64,000 nucleotides of DNA from Psilocybe azurescens (GCA_023853785.1 JAJIRX010000193.1:1-64000); one strand, 5' to 3'; shown: positions 48,478 through 60,702, numbered from the stretch's first letter. Notes: generated from the letters alone by a model not told the origin. Numbers and translations are program-made.

Positions 48478-50493
48478 TGTTGGGGGTTGTTCCGGGCTTC
48501 GTGAACGAGTGTGTGTGCGTGTATGTGTGCGCGCGTAGTTGGTTGGTTGGGTGGGTGTGCGAACATGGCCAGGTGTGCGCGTGTGATGTGCGAGTGTTGA
48601 TGTTGACCAGCCAGTGTAGTAGGCGGTGTGCACCAACGGTGCATCGTGGGTGGTGCGGTTGGCTGGACTCATGTCGCTGGTCTGCGTGATGTGTGATCTG
48701 CGTGATGAGCCCCTCAACGTTTAACTTCAAGACCCCAAGATTTTAATCTCAGGAGCCCGTGCTTCATGACCTTCAAGGTCGTTAGGTTCCCCCGTCTACA
48801 TTTCACCCCCAAGTTCGGCTTCCATCAAGATCCCCTCTCAGTTGTCTGCCCTTTTGCTTGTGCACAACAACTTCCTTTGCCAGCGTCTCAGGATTATCTC
48901 CAGCTCTTTTGGTCTCTCGTCCTCAGCAAGTCGATCTTCAAGACCTCAAACTGCCCCTTCTCAGCAATTCTCAGCTCACTCCGACTGTCAAGAACTCTGC
49001 TTTGTGTGATCCCTCTGAACAATAACATGCTGCTTACATTAGTTCGATCCTCCTTCCCCTTCTGCCCCCATCTGTTGTAGCTCCTCTGGCTAGTATTGTG
49101 CTCGTCATGTCCTCTGTCTCTGTTCTTCGTCAATACTTGCTTTTTTTTTGGTGATTCTTTTTGTAGATACTACCGATACTCGTTCGCCCCAACTCCGGTA
49201 TTTCGTCTCTCTTCGATACAAGATTCACATGGACTCGACGCGACGTATGCCACAAGTACATATTGCTCCTTCAATTCATCTCTTTGATACTCTACTCCCC
49301 ACTCTATTACCTATTATCCCCATCTCTTATTCGTCTGTTATTTATTTCCTGTTTCTGCATTACAACGTACACTATATCCACCCCCATACCTTTTTATTAT
49401 CTCCCTATCTCGTTTTTGTTGTTGCATATACTACCCTTATCTTTCCCATTGTCATTGTTTCCTTTTCCATTCAATATCCCTTCATCCATCTGTACATTTC
49501 ATCGTCGTGGCCTCCTTTTTTTTCTCTTGTCAGTTTCTTAGTATTATAAATCCACCCTGCCCTATATCCTACACAACCCCAGTCCAGTCACCGTCACCAA
49601 TCTCAAAAGTTTATATATTCTCACCGCTTATTCATTTATTCGCATTTATCTGTCGATTTGGCGTACATACTCGTGTCCTGTCTTGTACGCGAATTTTTGC
49701 GACGGACTCTTTGGTTTTCCTGTCATGTCAAATTAATCGCTATTCGGAACCGAGCTTCACGCGATCAATTAGGCGCCCAATGTCCCGGCCTGTGGGGAAA
49801 TTGATGAATGCAACAAGACAAATTGGATTTTACTGCAACAGAAAGAAGAGGGCATTGGCTGGATCCATCCAGCGTCTTATGACCCCGACAGATACGGCAC
49901 TCTTGGCAGCCTCTGCGTTAATGCAATGGTCAGCAACGAGCTATGACGTCGGGGTTTTCTCATCCTGTCTTCGCTGTCGCTGAATTTTGGAAATCATTGA
50001 TCTCGGTTAGTTGGGCGACACGCGTCGCTCTCCTTTACGCCCGCTGTGCATCCGCCTGAATATAATGGATGCACGACCCTTCGATCTTCAGCTATGCATG
50101 ACGCAAGATCGTCATATGGCTTGTCATAGTGATGCCGCTTAGAACGAGTGTGTTTGACCCTCTGACTGCGCGGTGCAACGCCCTGCAAGAGCAACCTTTC
50201 ACCTCAACTTCACAGACAATGAGACTGCTTCTGGACCACAAGTGATATCTACCATCGTCCACCGTTTTCAGTTCCTGGCATAGGCGTGTTACTATACTAG
50301 GTACTACATCGTCATTACCTGCATTCCTCGGAAACATGAACTGATATTCAATTCAGTGTACTTTGATCAGTCGTCTCACGACGGCTCCAACGCATATGAA
50401 GAGTTACTCCACTTAGACAGACAGTAACTCCACCGCGTTCAAGCTATGTACCAGCTCGCGATATCCCTGACTAGGGGCGATGATTTTTGCAGG
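48478..50493. other. Intergenic, pyrimidine-rich
   Basis: A GT-rich run (48500-48600) and a long C/T-rich run (48960-49640) give open frames with hydrophobic low-complexity translations; I see no gene. 49700-50490 has no supported feature. Confidence 0.45.
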
Positions 50494-50500
50494 TATAAAA
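50494..50500 (+). promoter_or_regulatory. TATA box of the plus-strand hydrophobin
   Basis: TATAAAA, 74 bases before the start codon, at the exact left limit of similarity with the minus-strand copy at 41061. Confidence 0.7.
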
Positions 50501-50567
50501 GGCATCGAGTTCCAACCACAATTCTTCACTCGAACCTCGTTCAGTAAATCCAAAGCACTCCTCCAAT

Positions 50568-51107
50568 ATGCAATTCAAAGTCCTCTCTGCTCTTGCTTTT
50601 GCTACCCTTGCTGCTGCCACAGTCGCCCCCGTTCGCCGTAATGGAGGAGGAGGTGGTGGTGGTTCCACCATCCCTGCCAGCCAATGCAACACCGGTGATC
50701 TCCAGTGCTGTAAGCCTCTTCAATGTGTTGGTAAATAGAAAAGAGTATTGACACGATTTTCTATAGGCAATAGTGCTCAGGCAGCTAACAGCGCCGCTGC
50801 ATCCGCCCTCTTGGGACTTTTGGGCATCGTCGTCGAGGACGTCAGTGCACTTGTTGGCATTACCTGCACCCCTATCTCCGCCATCGGAGTTGGAGGCAAC
50901 TCTTGGTATGTGATACCTTATCGATGGTGTTGAGCTAGACCTAATTACTTCTCTTTTACGAACAGCACCGCCCAACCCGTCTGCTGCACCAACAACACAT
51001 TCAGTCAGTATTTTATCTTGAGAGCATTGAAAACGGCTGTACTGACGTCGATTTCATTAGATGGAGTGGTCGCTCTTGGATGCACCCCCGTCAACATCAA
51101 CTTGTAG
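50568..51107 (+). CDS. Class I hydrophobin, intact copy
   Basis: Four exons: 50568-50709, 50767-50905, 50966-51003, 51061-51107, 121 residues. The signal peptide MQFKVLSALAFATLAAATVA is followed by a run of seven glycines and then the eight cysteines in hydrophobin order: SQC, QCC, ITC, NSC, VCC, LGC. The loop between the third and fourth cysteines is 40 residues, as in class I. The product is secreted and assembles into the rodlet layer on hyphae, spores or fruit bodies. Its near-identical inverted copy lies 9.5 kb to the left (40456-40993); the homologous block covers only the gene and about 75 bases of promoter, pointing to recent duplication or gene conversion. All frames are intact here, so this is the better candidate for the working gene. 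Confidence 0.93.
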
Positions 51108-51835
51108 GAGAATATTTGGGCTTATCAACTCCCGCTGTGCCGTAGCATTCTGATCTGGGGAAGCAATGGAAGTCTTTGTATGTCACTTTCGAAAGAGTAG
51201 TTACAATGTACTATCGTCAGCGTGTGGAGAAATTGAAATGGACCTATTAATTGCTGTAGCACCTATCTTTAGAATTGAGGAAGGAAAAAGAAAGAGAATT
51301 GAGATCGCAGCATGTAGCCGTTCGACGCCTTGCCGCCCGCGATGTCGTAAAAGTATTGCTCAACATTTTTTTTTCTTCTTGTAAATTTATGTCTATTGGG
51401 GCTTGGCCCCATGCAGACCTAACTAACGATCACAATAGATTAGTTAACAGCACAATACGTGTGACTCCTTCCCCGTGGACCCCGTGTGCATCGTCGAGGT
51501 ACGCCTATAGGGTCGGGCTATAGCCGCCGGCGGCTCTTTGACCAAATTATCTAGAGAGTTCTCATGGCAATTGATATTTCTGGCTTCTAGCCAACAGTTA
51601 AAATAGATTAGATCAGACACATCGACACATATAAGCAATAAGTATTCGGAAAGAGGGTGATGATTACCTATTCGAATTGATTATATTTGTGAATCCTGTG
51701 CATTTTTCCAGCCTCATCGATCATCCTTGCATCGTTACGCAGCATATCATAGATGTTAGGTTAGAATCTTCATTTTATCGATAGATAGCGGCGGGTATGA
51801 CGGGTCTCGGCCTTGAATTGCTCCTCACGCAGTAA

Positions 51836-51843
51836 TATATAAA
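51836..51843 (+). promoter_or_regulatory. TATA box of the small secreted peptide gene
   Basis: TATATAAA, 70 bases before the start codon at 51906, the same spacing as in the hydrophobin upstream. Confidence 0.6.
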
Positions 51844-51905
51844 GCAGCTAGAAAAAGTCGCCCCAACACCATTAAACCAAGAACTTCAACTTTGACACAA
51901 GAAAA

Positions 51906-52193
51906 ATGCAGTTCCCTACACTCTCGATCACTCTTCAAGCCATTGTGGCTGCTGTCTTCTTGACCCAAGCCATGGCAAACCCAATCCCAGAAGCTGAACG
52001 TAAGTTCCAGCCGTCCAGCATTATCGACGTTTCTAAGTACATGTCTAACACCTGCCGTCCTTTATTTTACAGCCATAGTCTGTACGAGATCATATACTCT
52101 ATCCACGTAGCTCTGCTTTATTCATCTTATTAACCTAATTCTGACATAGGCCCACCCTGCGGATGTGTTCCAATTAAAGGATGCATATAAGCA
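51906..52193 (+). CDS. Very small secreted four-cysteine peptide
   Basis: Exon 1 (51906-51999) encodes a signal peptide MQFPTLSITLQAIVAAVFLT ending QAMANPIPEAE. A 9-base micro-exon (52073-52081) and a third exon from 52150 then read PIVCPPCGCVPIKGCI and stop at 52191-52193. The whole precursor is about 47 residues and the mature peptide roughly 20, with four cysteines. The introns have clean ends (gtaagt...ttacag, gtacga...catag). If the micro-exon is not used, the third exon reads in a frame without cysteines to 52368, which is less attractive. It could be a structural or defence peptide secreted with the hydrophobin; I recognise no family. Confidence 0.5.
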
Positions 52194-52926
52194 TCCCATG
52201 TTCATAATGAATCGCCGGCCGCCATTTCGAGCTATACGGATGATGAAGACCCAATGGTGTACCCGCGTTACAAATTTTCGAGTAGCTATGGCAGGCTTCA
52301 GTAATACGCATCATTTGTGCCATTGGTTAAAACAAGTTATCTTTGAATTTGATGCGCATGATCAATGATTTCATTCCGAGATTAGTATCAGTGTGCGTGT
52401 TTCTTGAGGTCGCCGAGTCTACTGTAGTCCTCTTTCAAGCCGTTGGCTGACACAGATGATCGCAGCCATGACTTGTACATGGTCCCGGCTAAGTGATTAG
52501 CCACTTAGCCAACCAGAGAGTAATGTTTATCTCTTACAGGTGGAGCTTGTGGACGTCTTGCCTCCACCTAACTGCATTTCCTGAACCCTGACGATGGATG
52601 ACACAACCTCTTCAGAAATTCACCAAGTGGGCGGGAGAAGAACTTCTTATGAGATTTGGAGGTCTAGAATACAGAATACGATGAATTCCATGACTACCAG
52701 GGAAGTCCTGAGTTCAAAAGGATAGAACATGTAACCCCTAAGTACAATATCCGTTCAAGTTCAGACACACCGCGTATTTTTAGGAACCGGGGTGCGGAGT
52801 CAAAATATTTAACTCCAGCTTTATCAACATTGCTAAGCAACGACCGAAACTCAGTATACGATTCTAGTATTTACTTATCCAATCCGTTCATCAATGGACA
52901 TCAATAGCGCAAAGGTCACGCACGAT
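52194..52926. other. Intergenic, no gene seen
   Basis: No supported feature lies between the small peptide gene and the DUF6535 pseudogene. Confidence 0.4.
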
Positions 52927-54605
52927 ATGAGAACAGATGCAGTTACCGGTGAACAGGTGGGTTTATGAATGTTTTTCTAGCAAGAACAAACATAAGGCAT
53001 ACATTCTAATACCAGGACAACGAAAAACCTTGAACCATCAACGACGGCTCGTACAGATTCTCCCCAAAGAGAGACGGAGATCCTTGGGAAAGACTTTTAG
53101 ATCATATATTGGACACTAAGAAGCTCCCTTGCGATTGCTGGAAAGACGAAGTAGCAAATCTTCTGATCTTCGTGAACCTGCGTGTCCAATTCTGACCACC
53201 CTATACTGCTCATCTATCCAAAAGGCTGGTCTCTTCTCAGCAATAGTAACGACATTGTCGATATCGTAAGCTTACTCTCACAAATTTCTGGTCAGCCCAG
53301 TAACATGAAAACTCCATCCCTGTCCAAATTGCTTCAAACTTGCCGTCGCAATTGTTCACTCCAACTCATTCTGCGGTTCGGGTCAATACTGTCCGGTACC
53401 GCCTTGTATTCAGTCTGGCCACCATGCTTATTGGCATTGTCACCATGCAATGATTACGACAATATCAGGCGTACCCCGGCAAAGCTGCTTGAGAGGTATT
53501 TTCTATACATCATATGCGCTCTGAAGGAATCGAAAAGTGGTACGTCTAGAAGATTCTGGGCGTGCTGTCACTATATCTGCAAACGGCACTTGTGCTATTT
53601 TTCATCGGGGTCATTGACTTTCTGCATGCGATTGGCAACAAAACTGTAGCGGTCTCTGTTACGACCGCAATAATAATTACACTTATTTTCCTTATCGCCG
53701 CCACCGCCCTCCCATCTGTCCCAGTCACGTTCCTGCAATTTCTATGCATATTTCCTCTCCGACTCAAGGAACCGCCATCACAATGCCCTTACAAATCTCC
53801 TCAGTTAAACCTTTTCTATGCATCATCGGATACATTCCCCCAGTTTTCGCATCTCTTATGGTGCTTTTTTGGTATCTTTTTCGACACCTTCTAGGCAATC
53901 ATAGAGACCCAAGGGTTAAAAGCATGATCAAACTTTCTATCCAACGCCAATAGTATACATCTTGATTGTCGCCTTTCCTCTTTATGCTCCGCAACGACAT
54001 GGTTGAATTTTAACTCAGTTTTGCTACATATTCGGGATACTTATAGCCTCTGTATTCACGAACTGGATTCTAGATCTAACCCAACTGAAGCCGAGCTCAG
54101 TACGGATCTCAAGCCCGCGGTCCCACTCTTCGTTGTTATGACAGTCATACTCGATAGTGACAATGACCTGAACATTGGCCCCTCTTACAATCTCACACAT
54201 ACATGCTAACACCTACTGGGGTGAAAACATACCAACTATCTGGCTACAGAACAGATATCTTCGATCTTGGTTGTCATCTCAGAGTGCTCATTGGCCTATT
54301 GACGACGACGAAATAATCCAAGAATTAAAGCTAGACACGTATCACTGGCTAAACGATACGGCGTCAACTTTGAATGCCATTAGTGTCTTGCATGAATTCA
54401 ACATTGAAAAATTCTGACACATCGTTCAGTACAATCCAAACTCATCACGCATCATCAAGAGGTTTATGTTCAAGTATAATATTACATGTTTGGAAGGAAA
54501 GTTTCCGGCGTCCCAGTGGCATGCACTTACCTCGTACACCAAATTCTGCTGCAACAGAGATGACATTACCCAAAGTAAGAGCATGCCTAATACACTTCCG
54601 AATTT
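52927..54605 (+). pseudogene. DUF6535 pseudogene (copy C)
   Basis: The layout matches the other two copies: a 30-base first exon from the ATG at 52927, an intron, then from 53016 a second exon with the DUF6535 start (GSYRFSPKRDGDPWERLLD). Its conserved Trp codon is TGA at 53031, right after Lys-Pro. Later segments still readable are FFIGVIDFLHAIGNKTVAVS, PPSQCPYKSPQLNLF and, near 54300, degenerate C-terminal pieces. Many stops and frame changes in 53230-53560 and beyond 53894 cannot be put down to homopolymers. It lies 0.9 kb before the intact copy B, so it is probably an old tandem duplicate. Confidence 0.8.
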
Positions 54606-55534
54606 GAATGGCTAAATAGATCCCTATGAGACTTTTGCGATATTTTATGGTTTGCGAAGTAAATTTTGCAGCATCTATATCCATGCAGAATGTAAAGCTT
54701 TAGTCGATCTGATTCAGCAGGTATATCCTTCACCAACAAGTCTGTGTCTGCTTTGTGCTGCGCAGGATTTTATGCCCGGTCTTTGACCATAAATTTCAAC
54801 GGCGAGGTCGTCAGTGCTCCTAAGAATTTCCTGTGCTGCGGTGGCACCATTCCCCACTGGACGAGACCTTTTGTGCGCGTTGCAGTCATGTGGTGGGGGC
54901 CGGGGCTCCCTCAATATTTCGCCAGGGTTCACACAGAAGTGCATAACAGTGGCCAGTTAGCTATTCAAATTGGACGAGATCCATGCCTCCAGGGGTCACA
55001 CTTCTTAAGACCCACGTATGCGCCTTTAGTAGAGATCGGTTCAAAGACCCCAGCAATGACACATGCGGCAGAGTTGGATATTGGTGCCACAATTACAGCC
55101 TCGGCACCAAGGATATATCCATATACAAATCGCAGAGATATAGCCATTGGCAGCGACAAGCAAGTAGTAGTAGTGAAGCGAAACGATATCAGTTGCTTCT
55201 TTTTAAAATTTCCGGGGCAAAAGATTATGAGAAGAGCGAAACAGGTTGAGCGCGGGAACAAAAGACTTGAATGCCTTTCTCCAGCTTTCGTCAATGCGGA
55301 ACAGCCCGATACGCCGCTGTCGTCGGATTTCTCGGCCCTCAGAGCGGAGGAACTCAAACCCTTCGCAAACTACTGGCCACCAGCAAGCTCCCGAGCTCAA
55401 CGTTTCAGCCTATTTCTCATACGTTGACTACTCATCCGTTACCTGACTCTATACATCACTCGTCATAGCGAGTCTTATTCTGACAAGACACATTTGAGAT
55501 CCAATATCAGCTGGTCACGGAACACACGAACGGA
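54606..55534. other. Spacer between DUF6535 copies C and B
   Basis: A long frame without ATG start is open at 54744-55427 on the plus strand and another at 54965-55357 on the minus strand. Neither resembles a DUF6535 C-terminus or any family I know. I treat both as chance or relic sequence. Confidence 0.35.
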
Positions 55535-58102
55535 ATGGATACACATGCAGAGCTTGACGAAAAGGTTGTTTACGCATTAAATATCCGCACAGACAAGACT
55601 GAGTGCATAGTATTCAACGCGCTAGGACCATCAGAAACCATGGACCATTGACGACGACTCGTACAGATTCGCGCCAAAACAAGAAGGCGATCCATGGCAG
55701 AGACTATTGGATCCAGTCCTACTGAAGGAGAAGATTCGGTGCGATGGATGGAAAGATGAAGTAGGAAATCTCCTCATCTTTGTGAGTGCACCATTTCTTC
55801 TTTTGCTCATTGTTGAAACAACTATGTCGATGCTAGGCTGGTCTCTTCTCGGCTGTAGTAACAGCATTCATTATTGAATCGTATAAAACACTTCAGCCAG
55901 ACCCCAATCTGGATGTCGTAAGCCTTCTGTCCCAGATATCTAACCAGCTCAATAATCCCAGGAATGACACATTACAAATGACCGCAAACTCTACAAACTT
56001 GCCCTCACAAGCCTTCATTCCTACTCACTCTGCTATTCGCGTCAATGTCTTCTGGTTCTTGTCCCTTATTCTCAGCCTGACTACCGTGCTTGTAGGGATT
56101 GTCGCCTTGCAGTGGCTTCGAGAATACCAGGCATATCCTGGACAATCTGCACGAGACACGTTCGCCATACACCACATGCGCGCAGAAGGAATGGACAGGT
56201 GGCACGTCTGGAATATTCTTTCTGCGCTGCCCCTTCTCCTACAGATAGCCCTTGTACTATTTTTTGCTGGAGTGATCGACTTTCTGGATGCGTTGGGGAG
56301 CGAAGCTGTAGCAATCTCTGCTACGACTGCAATAGCTATTATCCTTTTTTTCCTGATCGTCACAACAACACTTCCAGCCGCCGAAATTGTTTATCTGCGT
56401 CTCCAACTCTTATTTCCTTTCCAACTCAAAGAACCCCCATCGCAGTGCCCATACAAGTCGCCGCAGTCGAATCTTTTTCGTGCAGTTTCTGATGCATTTC
56501 CTCAACTACTCACGTCGCTATTCACCTATCTCGTATTACCTCTGCAGTATGCTTGTCACAGACCTCTGCAACACGATCGATATCAACGGCTCAAGCAACT
56601 GCTCAAGAGACCATTCGCCAGGCTGTTGGATAACTCTAAGCTGCCTATCCGCTATCATTTATTGTCCTTCCGGCTGTGGAATAAGACGTGGATAGACTTT
56701 GATTTGATCTGGCTACAAGTCCGGGATGCCTATTCTCGTTGCCGTGACAAGGACCCCGATACAAATGGCATTGAGATAGAAGATTTTATCTCACAGATCA
56801 TACCAGTCTTTGATGTCATGAAAGCCGTACGTGACTTCAACATTGTCGCGGATGGCACCGACAGGTCGTTCGATCTCTATCACTGTTATTCCGACTTGTC
56901 AAAGCTCCTCACAGTGTCTCGTATCAATAACCAATGCTATCGCGGCATCGACATCGACATTCTTTGGCGACGATACAGGCATTTTCGTTCATTTATCCCA
57001 ATTACAGACTTTGATGTTCAAGACGATGACGTAATCAATCGACTAAAGCCCGACGTCGACGATTGGGAAGGTGGTTTTACAGATGAAACTGGTCCAACCT
57101 CAGATGCTATCAAGATATTGCACGAATTGAATATGTATAAATTCCTAACTTACCGTACATACCCCAGTGGTGTGGGTCCCCGTCTATCTCTCCATCATGA
57201 AGAAGTCCGATTCAGGATACAAAACTACATGTTTGGAAGAAAGACTACCATTGGTCCAGATATGAGCTTTCCCTCGTATCTGCTGTTTGGATATCTAGGG
57301 AGTCACGGAAGCCGCTTAACTCGAGGTAAGGATATAGTCAAATCACCTCGCACGAGACTAAACCTCTCTGTATAGCTGCAATAAGACGTCAAAGTATTCT
57401 AGCTTATCGACGGTTCTTCCAATACATGTGCCGGCCAGATACTGTTGTAGATTCTGAGGATCTTCACGCTCAAGCAAGCATCTGGCATAATCTCAGCATT
57501 TTAGGCGTAACCATATCGCAAGAGATGATTGAATTTGCGAGAGGAGATCATCAATCTCTCACGAGTCCTGTCGAGGACTTTTGCGCCACTTGATTTCCAA
57601 TCTTAATAAAGCAACGCCCGAAGAGAAACCTCGTCAAACCCTGCTGTATGCAATTCTCTACGCCTCTTTGCCTCTCCGTTCGATAGGGTCAACACTGGAA
57701 GAAAGGAGCGATACACAGTCTAACACCTATGGCTTGTATAAGAAACTTCTGTCAATCATCCAGGAGTATATGAAGCGGCCAATTGACATGCGCGACTCAG
57801 AGCTTGCTGTTTCAATTGACGCAATCCTTGATCAAACCGGCGATCCCTTTGACGTCCTAGCATTTATAACTCAAGTTTCCCGGCAGGCGTCACGCAACAG
57901 AGTGGTCTCGCCAAATCTACGCCGAGCTTTCAAGTTCAATAATCATAATTCGGACCCAAATTACTCGTTGAACCAGGTTGATACCAGTCCTACAGTGTTC
58001 GGTCATGAACATCAGGCGCTCTCCTCAAACAATCAAGACATAGAGCAAGGCATCTCTTTGAATGATCCTTGTTCTAATGCCCGACCTACTTCCATTCTAT
58101 AG
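55535..58102 (+). CDS. DUF6535 membrane protein (copy B)
   Basis: Exons 55535-55564, 55626-55781, 55837-57325 and 57376-58102 give 801 codons when one T is added to the run at 57579-57582. The domain begins WTIDDDSYRFAPKQEGDPW, then DEVGNLLIF and AGLFSAVVTAFIIESYKTLQ. Four hydrophobic helices follow (VFWFLSLILSLTTVLVGIVA; LLLQIALVLFFAGVIDFL; ISATTAIAIILFFLIVTTTL; and the first one in AGLFSAVV). The cytosolic half includes PPSQCPYKSPQSNLF, KTWIDFDLIWLQVRDAY and LLFGYLG. It is the most complete of the three copies here and shows how copies A and C should read. The function of the family is unknown; membrane location and rapid expansion suggest a role in recognition or defence, which is speculation. 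Confidence 0.82.
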
Positions 58103-58662
58103 TCAGATTTCATAACCACTCTTCCGATCTCCGGGTACTATTTTCTCACAATATTCCCTATCAGAACATGGATTCTGGAATAATAGCTGTTTACCAATAG
58201 ATGTAGTTGCGCATACTTTATCTTTTTGTTGCACTTGTAATTTATATCTACTCGACATCAACTATGGCACGCAATCATGATCGATGGCACAGCATGGCCA
58301 AATGGATGAATAGACGCCTACTCTCCTCAAGTTGATGGTTTAACTGTTTATACTTTGTCATGCAAACTTAGGCATTCACATCACATATGTGTGTTCTGCA
58401 GACGCAATCTATCCGAATAAACCAATACAACAAACGTATTTCTCTCGTTGGGGATATAATGTGCTCCAGTTATCAACTGCAAAGAGATGAACGTTGCGGA
58501 TAGACCATCCATTTGTTCACACTGTTGCGAAAGCCACAAAGACCTCGAAATTTTGGAAATGTGGCTCAGACTCTTCCTATTCCTTGTATCTATCATAATA
58601 CCTTGTCGTCACAGAATCCTCTCAAATCTCTCCTTATATTTGCATCTCTCCCCATCATTAAA

Positions 58663-59120
58663 ATGCCCCCGGACTGGAGAGTAAAGGCAGACTATACCAT
58701 GACGTTCATAAATCACACGCCACTGAGCATCTCAGAACAGCCTCAGAGAGAGGCTGAATCCATATGTATTATGATACGGGCTCTTGTATGCCGATGGGAA
58801 AAGATAAAAAGACATCCGAGGAGCAGACCTAACAGCTGCAATGTGTCTCTGCTGTTGGAAGACGTCAAGTACGTGTTGATTAGTAATTTATAAGATCATT
58901 AACTGAGTTTTGCTTTTAGATGGCTTTTTATTGAAGAGGGTTCATGCATCCGAACCACGAGACTGGAAAGGTCTAGGAGTTCTTGAAGGAGATCTCTTGC
59001 CTCATCTAAAAACCTATTACAAATATTCCATGCTCTAATGGAGGAATCTGTTAGTGCAGAAGGATTGATATACCTTTTGAATCATAAGAGAAAGATAAAA
59101 CAAGGCTACGAAGGTCAGTC
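58663..59120 (+). pseudogene. Unknown short gene or relic
   Basis: From the ATG at 58663 an exon to 58868 joins across an intron (acceptor at 58919) to a second exon, reading MPPDWRVKADYTMTFINH at the start and LLEDVKWLFIEEG across the junction. It stops at 58984, but the same frame continues to read like protein beyond the stop (FHALMEESVSAEGLIYLLNH near 59030-59090), so a stop mutation is possible. No family recognised. Confidence 0.3.
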
Positions 59121-59296
59121 CCTCAGTTCTTCTTCATCGCTTAAGCAAGAATATCAACTAATGAGCTTAACTCGCAGATATGTACAACGCTGAAGCTGAC
59201 AGGGTTGAACACTTTGAGCTTGAAGGTTTATTTACAGATCGCTGCATGTCGTTTTACACATGATATTTTTGGAAGCACGTCTGACCTTGTCTCTCA

Positions 59297-59341
59297 GATA
59301 GTAGAATTATCATTAGAGGCTCTAATAATAATTCTACTATC
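59297..59341. repeat. 45-base near-perfect palindrome
   Basis: GATAGTAGAATTAT at the left pairs with ATAATTCTACTATC at the right, and the inner ATTAGAG pairs with CTCTAAT, leaving only three unpaired bases. As RNA it would form a long AT-rich hairpin. It may be a minimal MITE relic, a hairpin RNA or a transcription end signal. Confidence 0.7.
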
Positions 59342-59606
59342 GCAGTCCAACGCCTATGGGTTCAAGAATACCACGAGATAATGCCGGAGCTATCACCTAT
59401 ATATTATCGAGATGTCCCCATTTCGTATGTACATATTTGTTCTTGTTCCTCTTATGTACGAACATCAATTGGGATATTTCTTTTATCTCTACAGTGCTTT
59501 GGCCGTCTAAATTTTCAGTGTGTTCATGGACATTCAACAAGCTGCCGTAGCGTTTAGCGAGGCCCGGCTTGTTTATTTCAAATAAAGTAGGCACAACTCT
59601 AACATC

Positions 59607-59699
59607 GGCCTTATGGTCTAGTAGCATGATTCTTCCTTTGGGTGGTTCTTCTGAACTCGCGATTGGAAGAGGTCCTGGGTTCAATTCCCAGTGAGGCCC
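59607..59699 (+). tRNA. tRNA-Pro (TGG) with intron
   Basis: Acceptor GGCCTTA pairs with TGAGGCC, followed by discriminator C; the T arm CTGGG-TTCAATT-CCCAG is perfect. Anticodon stem CTTCC/GGAAG encloses TT-TGG-G and a 21-base intron before the last loop base; the spliced length is 72. The D loop reads TAGTAGCATGA where TAGTGGTATGA would be normal, so the usual GG pair is altered and the gene may be weak. A TTTT terminator follows. Confidence 0.78.
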
Positions 59700-59783
59700 T
59701 TTTACGTTGGTAATGCAGTGCAATTTACTATATTGACTGAGACGCTAAGATTGTATAGAAAGAAAATAAAGTTCAACGTTATC

Positions 59784-59885
59784 GGTTCAATGGTCTAGTG
59801 GTTATGATTTCTGTCTCACATTGAGATTTGCTGAAGCTCGCCTTCGGTTCACAGAAGGTCTCCAGTTCGATCCTGGATTGAACCA
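59784..59885 (+). tRNA. tRNA-Val (CAC) with intron, second copy
   Basis: The mature part is identical to the copy at 34683-34785; the intron is 29 instead of 30 bases and differs at several positions. It is followed by TTTTT. It lies 84 bases downstream of tRNA-Pro on the same strand. Confidence 0.87.
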
Positions 59886-60702
59886 TTTTTGTCTTCTCAA
59901 ATTATTTTGTGCAACCTTACGGGATCGCAATGTAACCACCTTTTGGTAAACAGTTTCTGGCAGTGTTACTGATTGCTGTTTCACATTTTAAAATGGTCCG
60001 TTTAGTAAATTAACAAAGCAACCAGCATCACAAGAACCACAGTAATCCTACACATCAGTCAACCCACAACTTGTACATTATCCTCGGGCGTTGACCGTGA
60101 GCTCGGTTGAGACAATTACGTGTAGTTATAGTATGAGTTCGTACGGGTATGGTATACGTTATGTTATGTAAAGAATCGTCATCGTGGCTGATATCGTACG
60201 CCCCTGTGTTTTGTATGCAAGATGTATCGAAGGTCGTGGTAGGTGGGGTATAGATAAAACGGGGGTGCCAATTTCTGAATGGAGGGTAGGAGAGGGTGAG
60301 GCTTGCATCTTGTTCGATGGTCGATGGGATCGCCGGGTCTATGACAACCGGACTGCGGTTTTGTGTGATACGAGATGGTGGGACAGACGACGACGACACA
60401 GTTGTTCTATGGCCGTGTGCTGGATGACCATCTACAACCGGCAGAGGTGATCAATTAAATGGACAACCAACACGGTATAAAATGCCAGTAACCCATGCCC
60501 TATAGAGAAGAAGGGGTGAAAGAGAGGACGAAGAAAAAGACTGGCGCGAGATTATAAGGTTTGAGAGGGCCCACGTGAATAAAGATAGGGAAGAAATATC
60601 TCAGGATACAGGGGATCCTATGACCTGGGTGTTATCCGCACGTCCGTCAGCGATGAGTCCGGCACGGGCGAGTGACTGTGGCTCCGCGAGCCGCCGTTCC
60701 CG
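59886..60702. other. Intergenic, no gene seen
   Basis: The region downstream of the tRNA pair and 3' of the NIPA gene has short open frames only. Confidence 0.4.

Noticed and set aside
49096..49549. Hydrophobic plus-strand frames suggesting membrane proteins.
   Set aside because: They come from a long C/T-rich tract; all three frames look hydrophobic and there is no start context or exon structure.
54744..55427. 227-codon plus-strand frame after the DUF6535 pseudogene.
   Set aside because: No ATG at its start, no similarity to the DUF6535 C-terminus, and an opposing frame of similar quality on the other strand.
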